Below, piece after piece: positions 34,620-44,156 of a stretch of 64,000 nt of DNA (its first letter is position 1; the number at the start of each line of letters is the position of its first letter). The stretch is taken from assembly GCF_020829665.1 (NCBI RefSeq), contig NZ_JAIVFT010000012.1, positions 148,420 through 212,419 of the forward strand. The letters run 5' to 3'. Both the position numbers and the translations under genes were made by a program. The notes under the pieces are model-generated. The model was not told the origin of the DNA. It searched no databases and worked only from the letters and a program-made list of their open reading frames with translations. Source of the stretch: Nostoc sp. CHAB 5824. GTDB lineage: Bacteria; Cyanobacteriota; Cyanobacteriia; Cyanobacteriales; Nostocaceae.

Positions 34620-35033
34620 TCAATACCGACGGCGGATAATCTGGTATCCTCCGTAAGGCTGTTGTCGTTGAATAATCTGCCGTTGTCTTAACTGCTGCCG
34701 CCGTCGGATATTTTGGTATCGTCCGAAAGATCGCCGTGGTCGAATAATTTGGTATCGTCCAAAAGGCTGCCGGCGTCGAATAATTTGGTATCGTCCAAAG
34801 GGCTGCCGGCGTCGGATTATCTGCCGTCGTCGAATAATTTGGTATCGTCCTGACCGCCTTTGAGCAATTAAAAGCTCTCCGGTTTTATCTCCAACTAAGT
34901 TAGCCTCTGGTGCAGTGCTCTGTTCGTTGCGAGCATTACTTAGAGAAATATCCTTCGCTTCAGCTAATGAGGGCGGATACACAAAGGCACATAGCAATAG
35001 CGCTATTGAAGATAACTTCTTGAAACCTTTCAT
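34620..35033 (-). CDS. Secreted Arg/Tyr/Gln-rich repeat protein
   Basis: The 137-residue protein has a clear signal peptide (MKGFKKLSSIALLLCAFVYP, cleavage likely after SLAEA). After residue 56 it is almost entirely Arg-rich repeats of a 12-residue unit, RYQIIRRRQPFG, with degenerate versions. The mature product would be very basic and extracellular or periplasmic. Neighbours give no hint. It might bind acidic polysaccharide or nucleic acid (inference). The DNA repeat has a 36-bp period. Confidence 0.7.
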   Translation of the reverse strand: MKGFKKLSSIALLLCAFVYPPSLAEAKDISLSNARNEQSTAPEANLVGDKTGELLIAQRRSGRYQIIRRRQIIRRRQPFGRYQIIRRRQPFGRYQIIRPRRSFGRYQNIRRRQQLRQRQIIQRQQPYGGYQIIRRRY

Positions 35034-35297
35034 GTTTTTGCTTCTACTAGACTTTCGGTAATAACTTTATTAAACACCTTAAAGTCAAGAAATTATCGCT
35101 CAACCATTTTTTTTAACTTAATTTAGTATGAAATCCTATATTTAAATTTCAGCCTTATGGCTAATAGTAAATTGCATCAAACTGTGTAAATAAATAGCAA
35201 TATCTAAAAAAATGTAATTTTTCTCAATGTTTTAAGTACAGTTATGGCTTGATTAATACTTAAAATTATTTATAAAAACGAGAGAGAATTTTTACAA
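35034..35297. promoter_or_regulatory. Divergent AT-rich region
   Basis: Between the Arg-rich protein gene and the rhodanese gene, reading outward. It must hold both promoters; no clear motif seen. Confidence 0.35.
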
Positions 35298-35759
35298 GTG
35301 CAATCACTTACCTTTAACTTTCTTAAACTTCTGATTAGATTGCAGTTTCCTAATGTTCAGGAAATTACAAGTAAAGAATTAGCTCAATTGCTATTAGATT
35401 CTGCAAAGCTGCGGCCATTAGTGCTAGATGCACGAAGTCAGACAGAGTATGCGGTAAGCCATATTGAAACAGCCGTGCAGCTAGATGCTCTTACACCCGA
35501 CTTAGTAGCACTTTCAACAGTTTCAAAAGACAGACGAATTGTCGTGTACTGCGCCGTTGGCTACCGTAGCGCCAAATTAGCCCAACAGCTTGATGAAGCT
35601 GGGATTAAGTACATTTATAACTTGAGCGGTGGAATTTTTCAGTGGGCTAATGAAGGAAGGCTCATTTTTAGAGACGAGCATCCGACACAGGTTGTACATC
35701 CTTACAATGCAATCTGGGGAAAACTGCTGAAAGCTAATTACCATGCTCAGAAGCAGTAA
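35298..35759 (+). CDS. Rhodanese-like domain protein
   Basis: The 153-residue protein starts at GTG after GAGAGAATTTT. A single rhodanese domain (about 20-125) has the substrate loop VYCAVGYRSA, with Cys as persulfide carrier, and the VLDARSQTEYAVSHI strand. Such proteins transfer sulfur or act in redox and arsenate-type chemistry. The downstream same-strand genes are an acyltransferase and a GT2 glycosyltransferase. Confidence 0.9.
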   Translation: MQSLTFNFLKLLIRLQFPNVQEITSKELAQLLLDSAKLRPLVLDARSQTEYAVSHIETAVQLDALTPDLVALSTVSKDRRIVVYCAVGYRSAKLAQQLDEAGIKYIYNLSGGIFQWANEGRLIFRDEHPTQVVHPYNAIWGKLLKANYHAQKQ

Positions 35760-35962
35760 AGTCGAATTTTAGCGTTTTTCACACAATATCTCTTTTTCTC
35801 ACTTCTTCATATTCAACCTGATATTCTGATTGAGTCCAGCTTGTTGCTGCTGTGCGACAGAAGAATCTTTAGCAGGAATGCTTAGTTACATCTGGGTACT
35901 ACGCCACAGTAGATTCAGGTTTACTAACTTGCGTCCTGATGCTTTATAAGCAAGGCAAATAA

Positions 35963-37144
35963 ATGAACTTAAAATTTGATTTAGATATAACAAACAATCA
36001 CCAAGAAAGACACTATGACCTTGATTGGTTAAGAGTATTGGCGGTGCTATTGCTAATTTATTTTCACACTGCCGCAGTTTTTTACCAAGGCGAATTAGGC
36101 GATTTTTATATTAAAAATGATTTGCTAAGTCCTGTTCTTGGATGGTTTATTTTTTTTGTTCATCAGTGGCATATGCCATTATTTTTTTTAATTTCCGGGG
36201 CTGCCTCTTGGTTTTCTCTTCAGTTGCGAACACCGATGCAATATGTGAACGAGCGCTTTAGGCGATTATTGATCCCATTCATATTCGGCACGCTGGTGTT
36301 AGTTCCTCCTCAAATCTATTACAAACTTCTTACTCATCACGAAAATATCGGTTCCTATTTACAGTTTTACCCACAGTTTTTTAACGGTATTCGTCCCCAA
36401 GGTAATTTTGAGTGGGCGCACCTATGGTTTGTGATTTACCTATTTGTACTATCTATTGTTAGTCTCCCTCTGTTGTTATTCTTCAAGCAACAGATGAGTC
36501 GGCACAGGTATTCTACTATTGCAACTTTCATAAAACAGCCAGGAGGCATTTTTTTGCCTGCTTTACCATTAGCTATGATTGAAGGTGCATTCCGTCCCAA
36601 ATGGTTTGGTTTCCAAAACCTTTATGATGATTGGGCAAATTTGTTGCTGTACCTTTGTTACTTTGTCTATGGTTTTATTCTGTGTTCTAATACCGAATTT
36701 AGGCAAGCAATTGCTCAATATCAAAGGCTCATGTTGTTTATGGCAATAGTTACCATGTCTATTATCTTTGGAATACAGCTAACTGAGATACTTCCTGTAC
36801 GTGGCTATTCTAGAGGATATATCTTTTACCAAATGTGGCGAGGCTTCAATTCTTGGTGTTGGGTAACTGCCATACTTGGATTAAGTCAGCGATATTTATC
36901 ATTTACTAACAATATTTTGCAATATACAACCCTTGCGGCTTATCCAGTTTTTTTGTTGCATCAGACAGTTTTGGTAGTGATATCTTTTTATGTAGTGCAA
37001 TGGAATTTAGGCATAGCAGCAAAATTTTTAATTATTAGTACAGTAACCGTTTTAGTAACAAATGCTTTGTATGAAATGTTAGTAAAACGTTTCAAGATTA
37101 CCCGATTTCTATTTGGGTTAAAGCCTATCAACATGAACAAGTAA
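35963..37144 (+). CDS. Acyltransferase 3 family membrane protein
   Basis: The 393-residue protein has about ten transmembrane helices. The N-terminal block YDLDWLRVLAVLLLIYFHT carries the Arg and His typical of the acyltransferase 3 (OafA-like) family, followed by HMPLFFLISGAASWFS and RRLLIPFIFGTL. These proteins O-acylate sugars or other surface molecules across the membrane. The GT2 gene follows 32 bp downstream. Confidence 0.85.
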   Translation: MNLKFDLDITNNHQERHYDLDWLRVLAVLLLIYFHTAAVFYQGELGDFYIKNDLLSPVLGWFIFFVHQWHMPLFFLISGAASWFSLQLRTPMQYVNERFRRLLIPFIFGTLVLVPPQIYYKLLTHHENIGSYLQFYPQFFNGIRPQGNFEWAHLWFVIYLFVLSIVSLPLLLFFKQQMSRHRYSTIATFIKQPGGIFLPALPLAMIEGAFRPKWFGFQNLYDDWANLLLYLCYFVYGFILCSNTEFRQAIAQYQRLMLFMAIVTMSIIFGIQLTEILPVRGYSRGYIFYQMWRGFNSWCWVTAILGLSQRYLSFTNNILQYTTLAAYPVFLLHQTVLVVISFYVVQWNLGIAAKFLIISTVTVLVTNALYEMLVKRFKITRFLFGLKPINMNK

Positions 37145-37176
37145 AATAAAGATAATGATAAAACTACTAAATCGGT

Positions 37177-37932
37177 ATGTCTCAAATTTCGATTATCATT
37201 CCTACTTTAAATGAAGCAACCAACTTAGGGCGTACATTGCGCCAACTAACTTTACTTAATCCTCCTGCTTCTGAGGTGATAGTAGTAGATGGTGGCAGCG
37301 AAGATCAGACAGTGACAGTTGTAAAGCAAATTTTTGAATCATTTAATCAAACTTTGAATGTACAAATTCTTTCATCTCAACAGCCAGGGCGTTCTATTCA
37401 AATGAACTATGGAGCATCAGCTGCAACTGGAGATATTCTTTGCTTTCTTCATGCAGATACTTGGGTTCCAGATGATTTAATCACCGTCATTAATAAGACC
37501 CTGGCAGAGCCTACAGTTGCCTGTGGGGGGTTCATTTCTCTGATGAGTGGATCTCAAACAACTCGTTGGGGTATCTCTCTACATAATTATCTAAAAACCT
37601 ACTACGCGCCACTATTATTTAAGCCTCACCTATTTTTTCGAGGATTGCGTCTGTTGTTTGGAGATCAGGTAATGTTCTGTCGTCGGATTGATTTTTGGGA
37701 TTGTGGCGGATTTGATGAGGCATTACCGATTATGGAGGATGGAGATTTATGCCTGAAGTTAGTTAAAAAAGGACGTATTTATCTAGTAAACCGTATTGTT
37801 CAATCTTCAGATCGTCGCGTAGCCAAATGGGGTAGCTTCAAAGCAACTGCAATTTACCTTTATATTGGTCTTTTGTGGGGGATTGGCGTTAATGCAAATT
37901 ATCTCAAACAGTTTTATCAAGATATTCGCTGA
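37177..37932 (+). CDS. Family 2 glycosyltransferase (TIGR04283 type)
   Basis: The 251-residue protein has the GT-A opening ISIIIPTLNEATNLGRTL, VVDGGSEDQT, the metal site HADTWVPDD, and GGFDEALPIMEDGDLCLKL. It fits the TIGR04283 group, annotated in databases as a transferase of arsenosugar-type pathways, though no arsenic gene is visible here. A hydrophobic C-terminal segment (about 220-240) suggests membrane attachment. Its 3' end overlaps the DUF547 gene by 16 bp tail to tail. Confidence 0.85.
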   Translation: MSQISIIIPTLNEATNLGRTLRQLTLLNPPASEVIVVDGGSEDQTVTVVKQIFESFNQTLNVQILSSQQPGRSIQMNYGASAATGDILCFLHADTWVPDDLITVINKTLAEPTVACGGFISLMSGSQTTRWGISLHNYLKTYYAPLLFKPHLFFRGLRLLFGDQVMFCRRIDFWDCGGFDEALPIMEDGDLCLKLVKKGRIYLVNRIVQSSDRRVAKWGSFKATAIYLYIGLLWGIGVNANYLKQFYQDIR

Positions 37933-38618
37933 TTTAAGCTCCAGTCATAGTGAAGATAAGATATCCGCGTTGAGGCATTAAGGGGATAGTCTGTTTTCAA
38001 GTAGCTGCGAATATATTCGGGAATAGAGGGTGCAACCTTTAAAAGATCCTGACGATACCACTTGAAGATTTTACTACAGTAAAGTGTTTTGCTCTCCATG
38101 TCATAACGGACTTTTTCCGGGTTATTTATGAAACGACGTGCATCTTCATCTAATTGCTCACTGACTTGCTCAGGAAAGTAAGCTCCCGAACGTAGTAAAG
38201 GACAACCAACCGAAGCACAGACGATCGCAAAATGGATTCGTGGCTCCTGCAATTTATCCCGCAGAATAGAGTTCTCAATTTCAGCTAAACTGTAACTTTC
38301 CCCAAACATATAATAAGCTCGACGTTGGAAGAACCACAAAAAAGCTAGCCAGTTGGGAATCCCTAAAATTCGCGGACGAATCGATTCTATCGGGTATCTC
38401 TCCAAAATTGTTGAAATGGTGAACGCATTGTAAAGGTTGATCCACAATGCCAATTGTTCGAGATTGTTGCTATTAGATTTAAAAGCCAGATTTTTTTCAC
38501 TCGATAACCAATCTGTAAGTGCTTGGGGTTGCTCCTTCTTCCAAGCAACATAGTCTACACGACCCTGTTGATCAACATACTGACGCAATAACCTGTCCCA
38601 AGGTTCAAAATCAATCAT
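37917..38618 (-). CDS. DUF547 family protein
   Basis: The 233-residue protein has the DUF547 core: LALWINLYNAFTI, the central EIENSILR and the PRIHFAIVCASVGCPLLR block with conserved His and Cys. The fold is related to papain-like transglutaminase domains with Cys-His pairs, but enzymatic activity is not established. No signal peptide. It is convergent with the GT2 gene, and the two stop regions overlap. Confidence 0.85.
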   Translation of the reverse strand: MIDFEPWDRLLRQYVDQQGRVDYVAWKKEQPQALTDWLSSEKNLAFKSNSNNLEQLALWINLYNAFTISTILERYPIESIRPRILGIPNWLAFLWFFQRRAYYMFGESYSLAEIENSILRDKLQEPRIHFAIVCASVGCPLLRSGAYFPEQVSEQLDEDARRFINNPEKVRYDMESKTLYCSKIFKWYRQDLLKVAPSIPEYIRSYLKTDYPLNASTRISYLHYDWSLNQRIS

Positions 38619-39251
38619 TATCGCTGTGTTGATATGCTAGCTGTTGTTTTTACCTACAACAATCAAAATTGAGAAAATAGGAAGATTAAAAAGGTGTTTT
38701 TAAGCTGATCACTCATTTTCTCTTTCACGAATTATCTAGGGTTGGTATATATTATAAACTCAATAGGAAATTAAGTATAGATGGTTTTTTCGACTGGTTT
38801 TAGTAAAAATTTGTCTGAGCGTAACTTTACTTTCTTTTGATTACTAGTATTTTATCAATATAGCAGCAAAATTCATAATTTATTTTTATTTTAAGCACCT
38901 CTTCAATTATGAGTAAGCCTCTAACCTAGAGTTTAGTTAGAGGCTAGGAACTTTGTTGTCTGCTTTTATCAAAGCTACTTCTATCACCAAATATTTGCCT
39001 CTAACTATGGAGTATTTGAAGGCATATATGAATAATCGTCCAAGTTAAGTTTGTATGTAATTACTGATACAAAACAAAAATACTACGATCAGTCCAAAAT
39101 TCCAGCAGGGCTAATATTTTAATTTATTACTCTAGGTGTACAAAGCTCTATTTAACGCTGAAACTTCTGATAGAGTATAAAGTTTGTTTTTTGGGTTACA
39201 ACTTTAGATATCTCAGTACTAACTAATAGAATTACAAAAGGATTGACTGTA
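38619..39251. other. 633-bp gene-free AT-rich stretch with a 10-bp hairpin
   Basis: The only clear structure is AGCCTCTAAC (38918-38927) pairing perfectly with GTTAGAGGCT (38938-38947) around a 10-nt loop. The flanks hold the promoters of the DUF547 gene (left) and the DUF4383-like gene (right). No ORF supported. Confidence 0.5.
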
Positions 39252-39731
39252 ATGGAAAATATCAACGCAGCAAAAATGACAGAGCGTTATATTGCTTTGG
39301 CTATCGGAATCGCTTATTTACTTTTAGGTTTAGCTGGCTTTATACCAGCTTTAGTTTCATTGCCAGGAACAAGCGAATCTTTTATTCCACTTGATGAATC
39401 TACTAGCGCTTATTCTGCGGGCTTTGGTTTTATCTTTGGTGCAATTCCAACCAACTTCTTACATAACCTTGTACGTTGTGCTGTAGGATTATTTGGAATT
39501 ACTTCTTACAGCAATGCTAGCACTGCACGCTTGTTCAATCGTGGTTTTGCAATTTCTTATGCTTTGCTGGCTGTCATAGGATTGTTACCCTTAGGTAAGA
39601 CGTTTTTCGGCTTAATGCCCCTGTTTGGTTATAATGTTTTGCTCAATGCATTAGCAGCGATCGCAGCTGCTTATTACAGCATTGTCATACCAGCTAAAAT
39701 TATGGGTGTTAATGTATCGGAAAATATTTAA
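39252..39731 (+). CDS. DUF4383-like four-helix membrane protein
   Basis: From ATG 39252, which has AAAGGA nine bases upstream, the protein has 159 residues; a TTG at 39243 is also in frame. Four hydrophobic segments (about 11-33, 55-85, 98-115, 127-150) and the motif FLHNLVRCAVGLFG fit the DUF4383 group of small integral membrane proteins. Function unknown. Confidence 0.75.
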   Translation: MENINAAKMTERYIALAIGIAYLLLGLAGFIPALVSLPGTSESFIPLDESTSAYSAGFGFIFGAIPTNFLHNLVRCAVGLFGITSYSNASTARLFNRGFAISYALLAVIGLLPLGKTFFGLMPLFGYNVLLNALAAIAAAYYSIVIPAKIMGVNVSENI

Positions 39732-39857
39732 CTCTTCTTGTATCCCATAAAATTTAGTGGCAGAAAAAATAATTTCTGCGGCTGACAGAAAATCGGAACA
39801 CTTTTACCACTCGCTGACTATCAACTATCCAATTGCCAAAAGTGGAACTTATTAGTC

Positions 39858-40577
39858 ATGGAAAGCTCAAAGCAAGTTGATTCTAGAGCTACTGAAGGAC
39901 GGTTGTTATCCCGCCCAGTTCGCCCCACAACAACCGCTTTGATCGGGTTACACCCACTAAGGCTGGATGGGCAGCGAGATGGTTTTGTCTATGTACCTGA
40001 AACCTATCAAGCAGATCAACCCGCTCCACTGGTGTTGATATTGCATGGAGCAGGAGGCAATGCAGAGGGTGCGCTAAAAATCCTCTATTATCTAGCAATT
40101 CGCTTTGGGACAATTCTGTTGGCAGTAGATTCACGCCAACAAACTTGGGACATTATTCGGGGTAGCTATGGCCCTGATATTGCCTTTATCGAGCGGGCAT
40201 TAGCACAAACTTTCAGTCATTACGCTATCGATCCGAACCAGGTAGCGATCGCTGGTTTCTCTGATGGTGCTTCCTACGCCCTTTCGGTTGGGATTACCAA
40301 TGGTGACCTATTTAACCACATTATTGCCTTTTCACCCGGATTCATGGCTCCTGCTAGCCAATCCGGGAAACCGCGTCTGTTCATATCTCATGGAAAGCTC
40401 GATACGGTGTTACTGATTGAACGGTGCAGTCGCCGGATTGTGCAGCAGTTAAAACAAGCAGGCTACGACCTAGAGTACCGTGAGTTCAACGGGTTCCACA
40501 CAGTTCCTACTGCGATCGCTCAAAGAGCTATGGAGTGGTTTACTCAATCTGCACCGGATAAAGTGCTCCATCTGTGA
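39858..40577 (+). CDS. Alpha/beta hydrolase (carboxylesterase/phospholipase-like)
   Basis: The 239-residue cytoplasmic protein has the oxyanion region LVLILHGAGGNA, nucleophile Ser in AGFSDGASYAL, catalytic Asp in ISHGKLDTVL and catalytic His in FNGFHTVP. The layout fits small carboxylesterases and polyhydroxyalkanoate-depolymerase-like hydrolases. The N-terminal 28 residues are extra and low in conservation. Substrate unknown. Confidence 0.85.
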   Translation: MESSKQVDSRATEGRLLSRPVRPTTTALIGLHPLRLDGQRDGFVYVPETYQADQPAPLVLILHGAGGNAEGALKILYYLAIRFGTILLAVDSRQQTWDIIRGSYGPDIAFIERALAQTFSHYAIDPNQVAIAGFSDGASYALSVGITNGDLFNHIIAFSPGFMAPASQSGKPRLFISHGKLDTVLLIERCSRRIVQQLKQAGYDLEYREFNGFHTVPTAIAQRAMEWFTQSAPDKVLHL

Positions 40578-40587
40578 AATCAAAACT

Positions 40588-40766
40588 ATGAAAACTAACC
40601 CAGGTATCGTTATAGATTCCAATCCTCTTAAAGTGGAGCCTCAAAAAATAGATGGGGAACTATTGCGATACTGTTATTTTTAGTTATTTTTCTTAGCTTC
40701 TTCGCCTACAGACTAAAATTTGTTTTAGGTAATGATCAACCAGAAATTTTACCCAGTTCACGTTAA
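40588..40766 (+). pseudogene. Small membrane protein interrupted by a frameshift at an A6 run
   Basis: From ATG 40588 the first 18 codons lead to VEPQ and then AAA at an A6 tract (40643-40648). The frame then stops early at TAG, giving a 31-residue product. Adding one A restores a 59-residue protein ending TAA at 40764-40766, whose second half is a clear membrane helix (TIAILLFLVIFLSFFAY) and hydrophilic tail. The gene is therefore a recent frameshift, a slippage-controlled gene, or a sequencing error. It lies between the hydrolase and a small conserved gene on the same strand. Confidence 0.65.
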
Positions 40767-40778
40767 CTAAGAATAGAC

Positions 40779-41018
40779 ATGGAAAGAGAAATTAAAGATT
40801 CAGATGGAATTACATGGACTTGTATTCAAGCATTTTCAGGTCTTTCAGATATCTCAAAAGCTCAAGATGCGGCTGAGGTCGAAGGAGAACCAGATACTTA
40901 CTGGGTTGTGTGTACTCCTAGTGGCGGCGCACAGTCTGTACGGCTGAAGCTACAGGGTAAATGGGAAGAAGAATACTCTGATGAGGGCTTACTCAAGGAA
41001 ATTAGAACGCAGCAATAA
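40779..41018 (+). CDS. Small conserved hypothetical protein, 79 aa
   Basis: The short acidic soluble protein (MEREIKDSDGITWTCIQAFS) has mixed beta content, ending LKLQGKWEEEYSDEGLLKEI. No membrane segment or known motif. It starts 12 bp after the broken small membrane gene. Length, start codon and codon use fit a real gene; function unknown. Confidence 0.65.
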   Translation: MEREIKDSDGITWTCIQAFSGLSDISKAQDAAEVEGEPDTYWVVCTPSGGAQSVRLKLQGKWEEEYSDEGLLKEIRTQQ

Positions 41019-41153
41019 TTGGCGTTGTTGATTAATCAAATGAATATAAGCTTCTCAAAGTCCTCCTTTTTAAGGAGGATTTAAAGCTTTGGATATCTAA
41101 AGTAGCATTTTTAAAACAACCTCTAAGACGCACAAGAAAAAGTAATTAACATT

Positions 41154-41972
41154 ATGACAAATAGAGTAATTATTACAGGCGCATCTCAAGGAATTGGCAA
41201 AGCTACAGCATTATTATTTGCCCGTCACAACTATAATGTTGTGTTAGCAGCTCGTCAACCTGACCGTTTAGAAGCTACTGCTGCACAGATACGGGAATTT
41301 GGACAAGAAGCGATCGCTATTTCTTGCGATGTGAAAGATCCTTTACAAGTAAACAACCTGATCCAGAAGGCAATAGATCATTTTGGTCACATAGACGTAT
41401 TAATTAATAATGCAGGTATCTTTTGTTTAGGGCCCGTCGAGGATTTTAGCTTAGATGATTGGCATCAGATAATTGATACTAATTTGTGGGGCTATATCCA
41501 TACTATTAATGCCATCCTGCCCCATTTCTTAGAACGTCGCAAAGGAACCATTGTTAATGTCAGTTCTATTGGTGGTATAGAACCGATTCCTTATCACATT
41601 CCTTACACAACCACAAAGTACGCCATAACTGGGTTGACAAAATCGCTACACGCAGAGTTATCACCTAAAGGGATTCACGTTAGCGGAATTTATCCCAGTT
41701 TTATCAGTACTCAACTGATGGAACGGGCAATCTTTCGTGGTAAGAACGAGGAAACTGCTCAAGCGCGTTCTGAGTTGGTAGGTAAAGCAATTCAAACTCC
41801 TATACTAGAAAAGCCTGAAGATGTAGCAAAATCAATTTGGGAAGCAGTAAAGGATCAGCGTTCTGATGTCATGGTAGGCACAACAAACTTTTGGAAAGCA
41901 ATTTATCACTTGTCTCCTAATTTGATGCAGTCAGCTTTTCGGCGTCTCTTCGGCATGGAAGAACGAAGTTAG
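41154..41972 (+). CDS. Short-chain dehydrogenase/reductase
   Basis: The 272-residue Rossmann-fold oxidoreductase shows the cofactor motif TGASQGIG, NNAG, catalytic Ser in NVSSIGG and the YTTTK catalytic Tyr/Lys pair. An Arg after beta strand 2 (VLAARQPDR) suggests NADP preference. The extended C-terminus (about 235-272) is typical of SDRs acting on larger or lipid-like substrates. Substrate unknown; no operon partner evident. Confidence 0.9.
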   Translation: MTNRVIITGASQGIGKATALLFARHNYNVVLAARQPDRLEATAAQIREFGQEAIAISCDVKDPLQVNNLIQKAIDHFGHIDVLINNAGIFCLGPVEDFSLDDWHQIIDTNLWGYIHTINAILPHFLERRKGTIVNVSSIGGIEPIPYHIPYTTTKYAITGLTKSLHAELSPKGIHVSGIYPSFISTQLMERAIFRGKNEETAQARSELVGKAIQTPILEKPEDVAKSIWEAVKDQRSDVMVGTTNFWKAIYHLSPNLMQSAFRRLFGMEERS

Positions 41973-42009
41973 TCACATTTACAGCGACCAGAAATAAAAA
42001 GGTACAAGC

Positions 42010-42066
42010 GCCTAAATTTATTTATTGAGTTCAAAATTTTTGACTTTTGACTTTTGATTTTTGACT
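42010..42066. repeat. Element end fragment with STRR heptamers, second copy
   Basis: CCTAAATTTATTTATTGAGTTC followed by TTTTGAC heptamers and then TTTCCCAAAGGGG (to 42080). It matches 29385-29465 over about 75 bp. It lies upstream of the HAD gene. Confidence 0.65.
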
Positions 42067-42171
42067 TTCCCAAAGGGGCTGACTCTGCCATTGGAACTAA
42101 TAACCAAGGTAGAGGTTATGGCAACAACTTTTCAGTAGTGTAGAGGCGTAAAGTAACCTGGAAATTTCTCA

Positions 42172-42858
42172 ATGGCATATAAGGGTGTAATCCTAGATGT
42201 AGATGGGACGCTTGTTCTTAGTAATGATGCTCACGCTCAAGCTTGGGTAGAAGCATTTGCAGTATTTGACTATGAGGTAGAGTTCGAGCAAATCCGACCC
42301 CTGATTGGCATGGGAGGCGACCAGATTATTCCTAAGTTTGCGCCAGGACTTTCTGACCAAGAAGGAAAAGGTAAGAAAATCGCCGACAAACGCAAAGAAT
42401 TGATCATCAACAAGTTTGGGAAAAACTTGGCTCCCGCTAGTGGTACGCGGCAACTAATGTTGAAGATGCAGGATGAGGGGTTGCGTTTAATCATCGCTAC
42501 TTCAGCAACGAGTGAAGAACTGTCGGTGTTACTTAAAGCTGCACAAATTGATGATTTACTCAGTCAGGATGAGGCGGCAACATCTAGCGATGCCGAAGCT
42601 TCCAAACCCGCTCCAGATATTGTCGAAGCTGCTTTAAGTCAATTGAATATGCAACCATCCGAGGTAGTGATGCTGGGCGATACTCCCTACGATATTGAGT
42701 CTGCAAATAAAGCTGGTGTTGGCGTGATTGCGCTTCGTTGCGGTGGTTTTGATGATAGTCAATTAAAGGATGCGATCGCCATTTACAACGAGCCAGCTGA
42801 CTTGGTAACACATTATGACACTTCACCTCTAGCACCCAAAGTAATGACGAGGACATAA
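42172..42858 (+). CDS. HAD-superfamily hydrolase (phosphatase)
   Basis: The 228-residue protein has all four HAD motifs: nucleophile DVDGTLVLSN, IIATSA, Lys in SKPAPDI and GDTPYDIESA. The helical cap after motif I fits beta-phosphoglucomutase-like or phosphoglycolate-phosphatase-like members. Substrate unknown. The start ATG follows TCTCA with a weak ribosome-binding site. Confidence 0.9.
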   Translation: MAYKGVILDVDGTLVLSNDAHAQAWVEAFAVFDYEVEFEQIRPLIGMGGDQIIPKFAPGLSDQEGKGKKIADKRKELIINKFGKNLAPASGTRQLMLKMQDEGLRLIIATSATSEELSVLLKAAQIDDLLSQDEAATSSDAEASKPAPDIVEAALSQLNMQPSEVVMLGDTPYDIESANKAGVGVIALRCGGFDDSQLKDAIAIYNEPADLVTHYDTSPLAPKVMTRT

Positions 42859-43190
42859 TTATCTAAAAAGTGGTCAAGTAAAAAACTGATTTATACTTCA
42901 ATACCCTTGGGTTAAGAAAAATAGTAGGTTTGGTTGTAGCAAGATCCCCGTTAGGGTACGGTGTGAAACCCAACAAAGCCTTGAAAATGTTGGGTTTTGT
43001 TCCTCAACCCAACCTACGCCAGCTTTAGTTTTTAGCCTTAACCCAAGCGTTTTGATTGATACTTGACACCAACTCTGCATAAATATTTTTATAAGCTTTG
43101 TCAATGCCTGATAGCAGAGATAGAAGTTTTATTATGAGCGCTGTCCTTACTCTAAGAGGACTAAGAAAATTGTCTTTTTTAACTTACTCG
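42859..43190. other. Convergent gene-free stretch with a terminator-like hairpin
   Basis: Near 42962-43010 the word GAAACCCAACAAAG meets AAAATGTTGGGTTTTG, followed by CCTCAACCCAACCTACG, giving a strong stem that could terminate transcripts from both sides. Similar words are common in Nostoc spacers. No gene supported. Confidence 0.5.
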
Positions 43191-44156
43191 TTATTGATTG
43201 TACACACGCCGTCGTTTGCTGGTCTGACCAGTTGCCAATTTTTCCAGCCATCTTGATGCTTCGTTGTAAAGTTTGAACTGGCTTTCGCTGACACGAAACT
43301 CTCTTGTATGAACCATTCTTCTGCCCTGAACCCAATTTGTGCCGTGGTACTTGTGCAGCAATTCGTGATACAAGACAAACTCACTCACAAATTCAGGTAC
43401 ACTACCATTGTCAAGGGTCAAGCTGATAACCACCCTATCTCTAGCTGGCTCATAGTGCCCAAACTTCCGATAAGTGTTAATTTGGCTCCATGCAAGACGC
43501 GGTTTGGCAAGAGTTGCAGCAAAATATTCACGGTTGAGTTTATCAAATAACTCATTTAGGTTATAAAACTTGCCTTGTGGGTTTTCTGCAATTACTTCCG
43601 CAATCAAATCAAGCTCTAGCAAGACATTGCTGTATTCTTCAGAACTGGCAAAGGATCTAATTAGTCGCGTATTATCTTGATTTCTCCCAAAAAGAGCAGA
43701 TTCCACCAACGCTGTGATTACTTCTTCTGACGCATTAATGAACCCCTCATTAACAATAATATTAGCAGCATCACCAGACCTTTTACCCTTGTATAAAAGT
43801 GCAAAACTAGTGAATTCAATCATTAGTTTTACTGATTGACCATGTTTAGCCAACATTTGTTGAGCAATTTGCTGCACACGTAAAGTACTTTCCAGATGAA
43901 GTTGCAGATTAACTTCCTCCGTTAAGAACTTCATCCAAGAGTAGATTTGCCGCGATGAACGACTTAGGTTTGCTGGTGTTGCTTGTTGGTTAAAACATAT
44001 TTTTTCAATTGCTGTTACTGTTTTTACTAAAGTTTGTGTTATTTGTTGAATTTGTGCAGATTTTATAGTAGGATTCGATACTAATTCAAAAATCAAGTGC
44101 AAAATGATATTCTGTTGTGTTTTAATATTTTTTAACCGGATATGATCAATGCTCAT
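43191..44156 (-). CDS. SprT-like zinc metalloprotease-domain protein
   Basis: The 321-residue protein has a C-terminal SprT-like module (about 190-300): LNREYF, FGHYEPARDRVVIS, the zinc-binding helix VLYHELLHKYHG (HExxH pattern) and the later GRRMVHTREFR. The first 190 residues are helical and unrecognised. SprT-type proteins are cytosolic zincins; relatives in other organisms cleave DNA-protein crosslinks, but that role cannot be inferred here. The start has weak flanking sequence. Confidence 0.78.
   Translation of the reverse strand: MSIDHIRLKNIKTQQNIILHLIFELVSNPTIKSAQIQQITQTLVKTVTAIEKICFNQQATPANLSRSSRQIYSWMKFLTEEVNLQLHLESTLRVQQIAQQMLAKHGQSVKLMIEFTSFALLYKGKRSGDAANIIVNEGFINASEEVITALVESALFGRNQDNTRLIRSFASSEEYSNVLLELDLIAEVIAENPQGKFYNLNELFDKLNREYFAATLAKPRLAWSQINTYRKFGHYEPARDRVVISLTLDNGSVPEFVSEFVLYHELLHKYHGTNWVQGRRMVHTREFRVSESQFKLYNEASRWLEKLATGQTSKRRRVYNQ

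Noticed and set aside
37177..38618. An arsenosugar biosynthesis cluster (GT2 of TIGR04283 type next to DUF547)
   Set aside because: No ArsM, ArsS or other arsenic gene is present, so the pathway cannot be supported.
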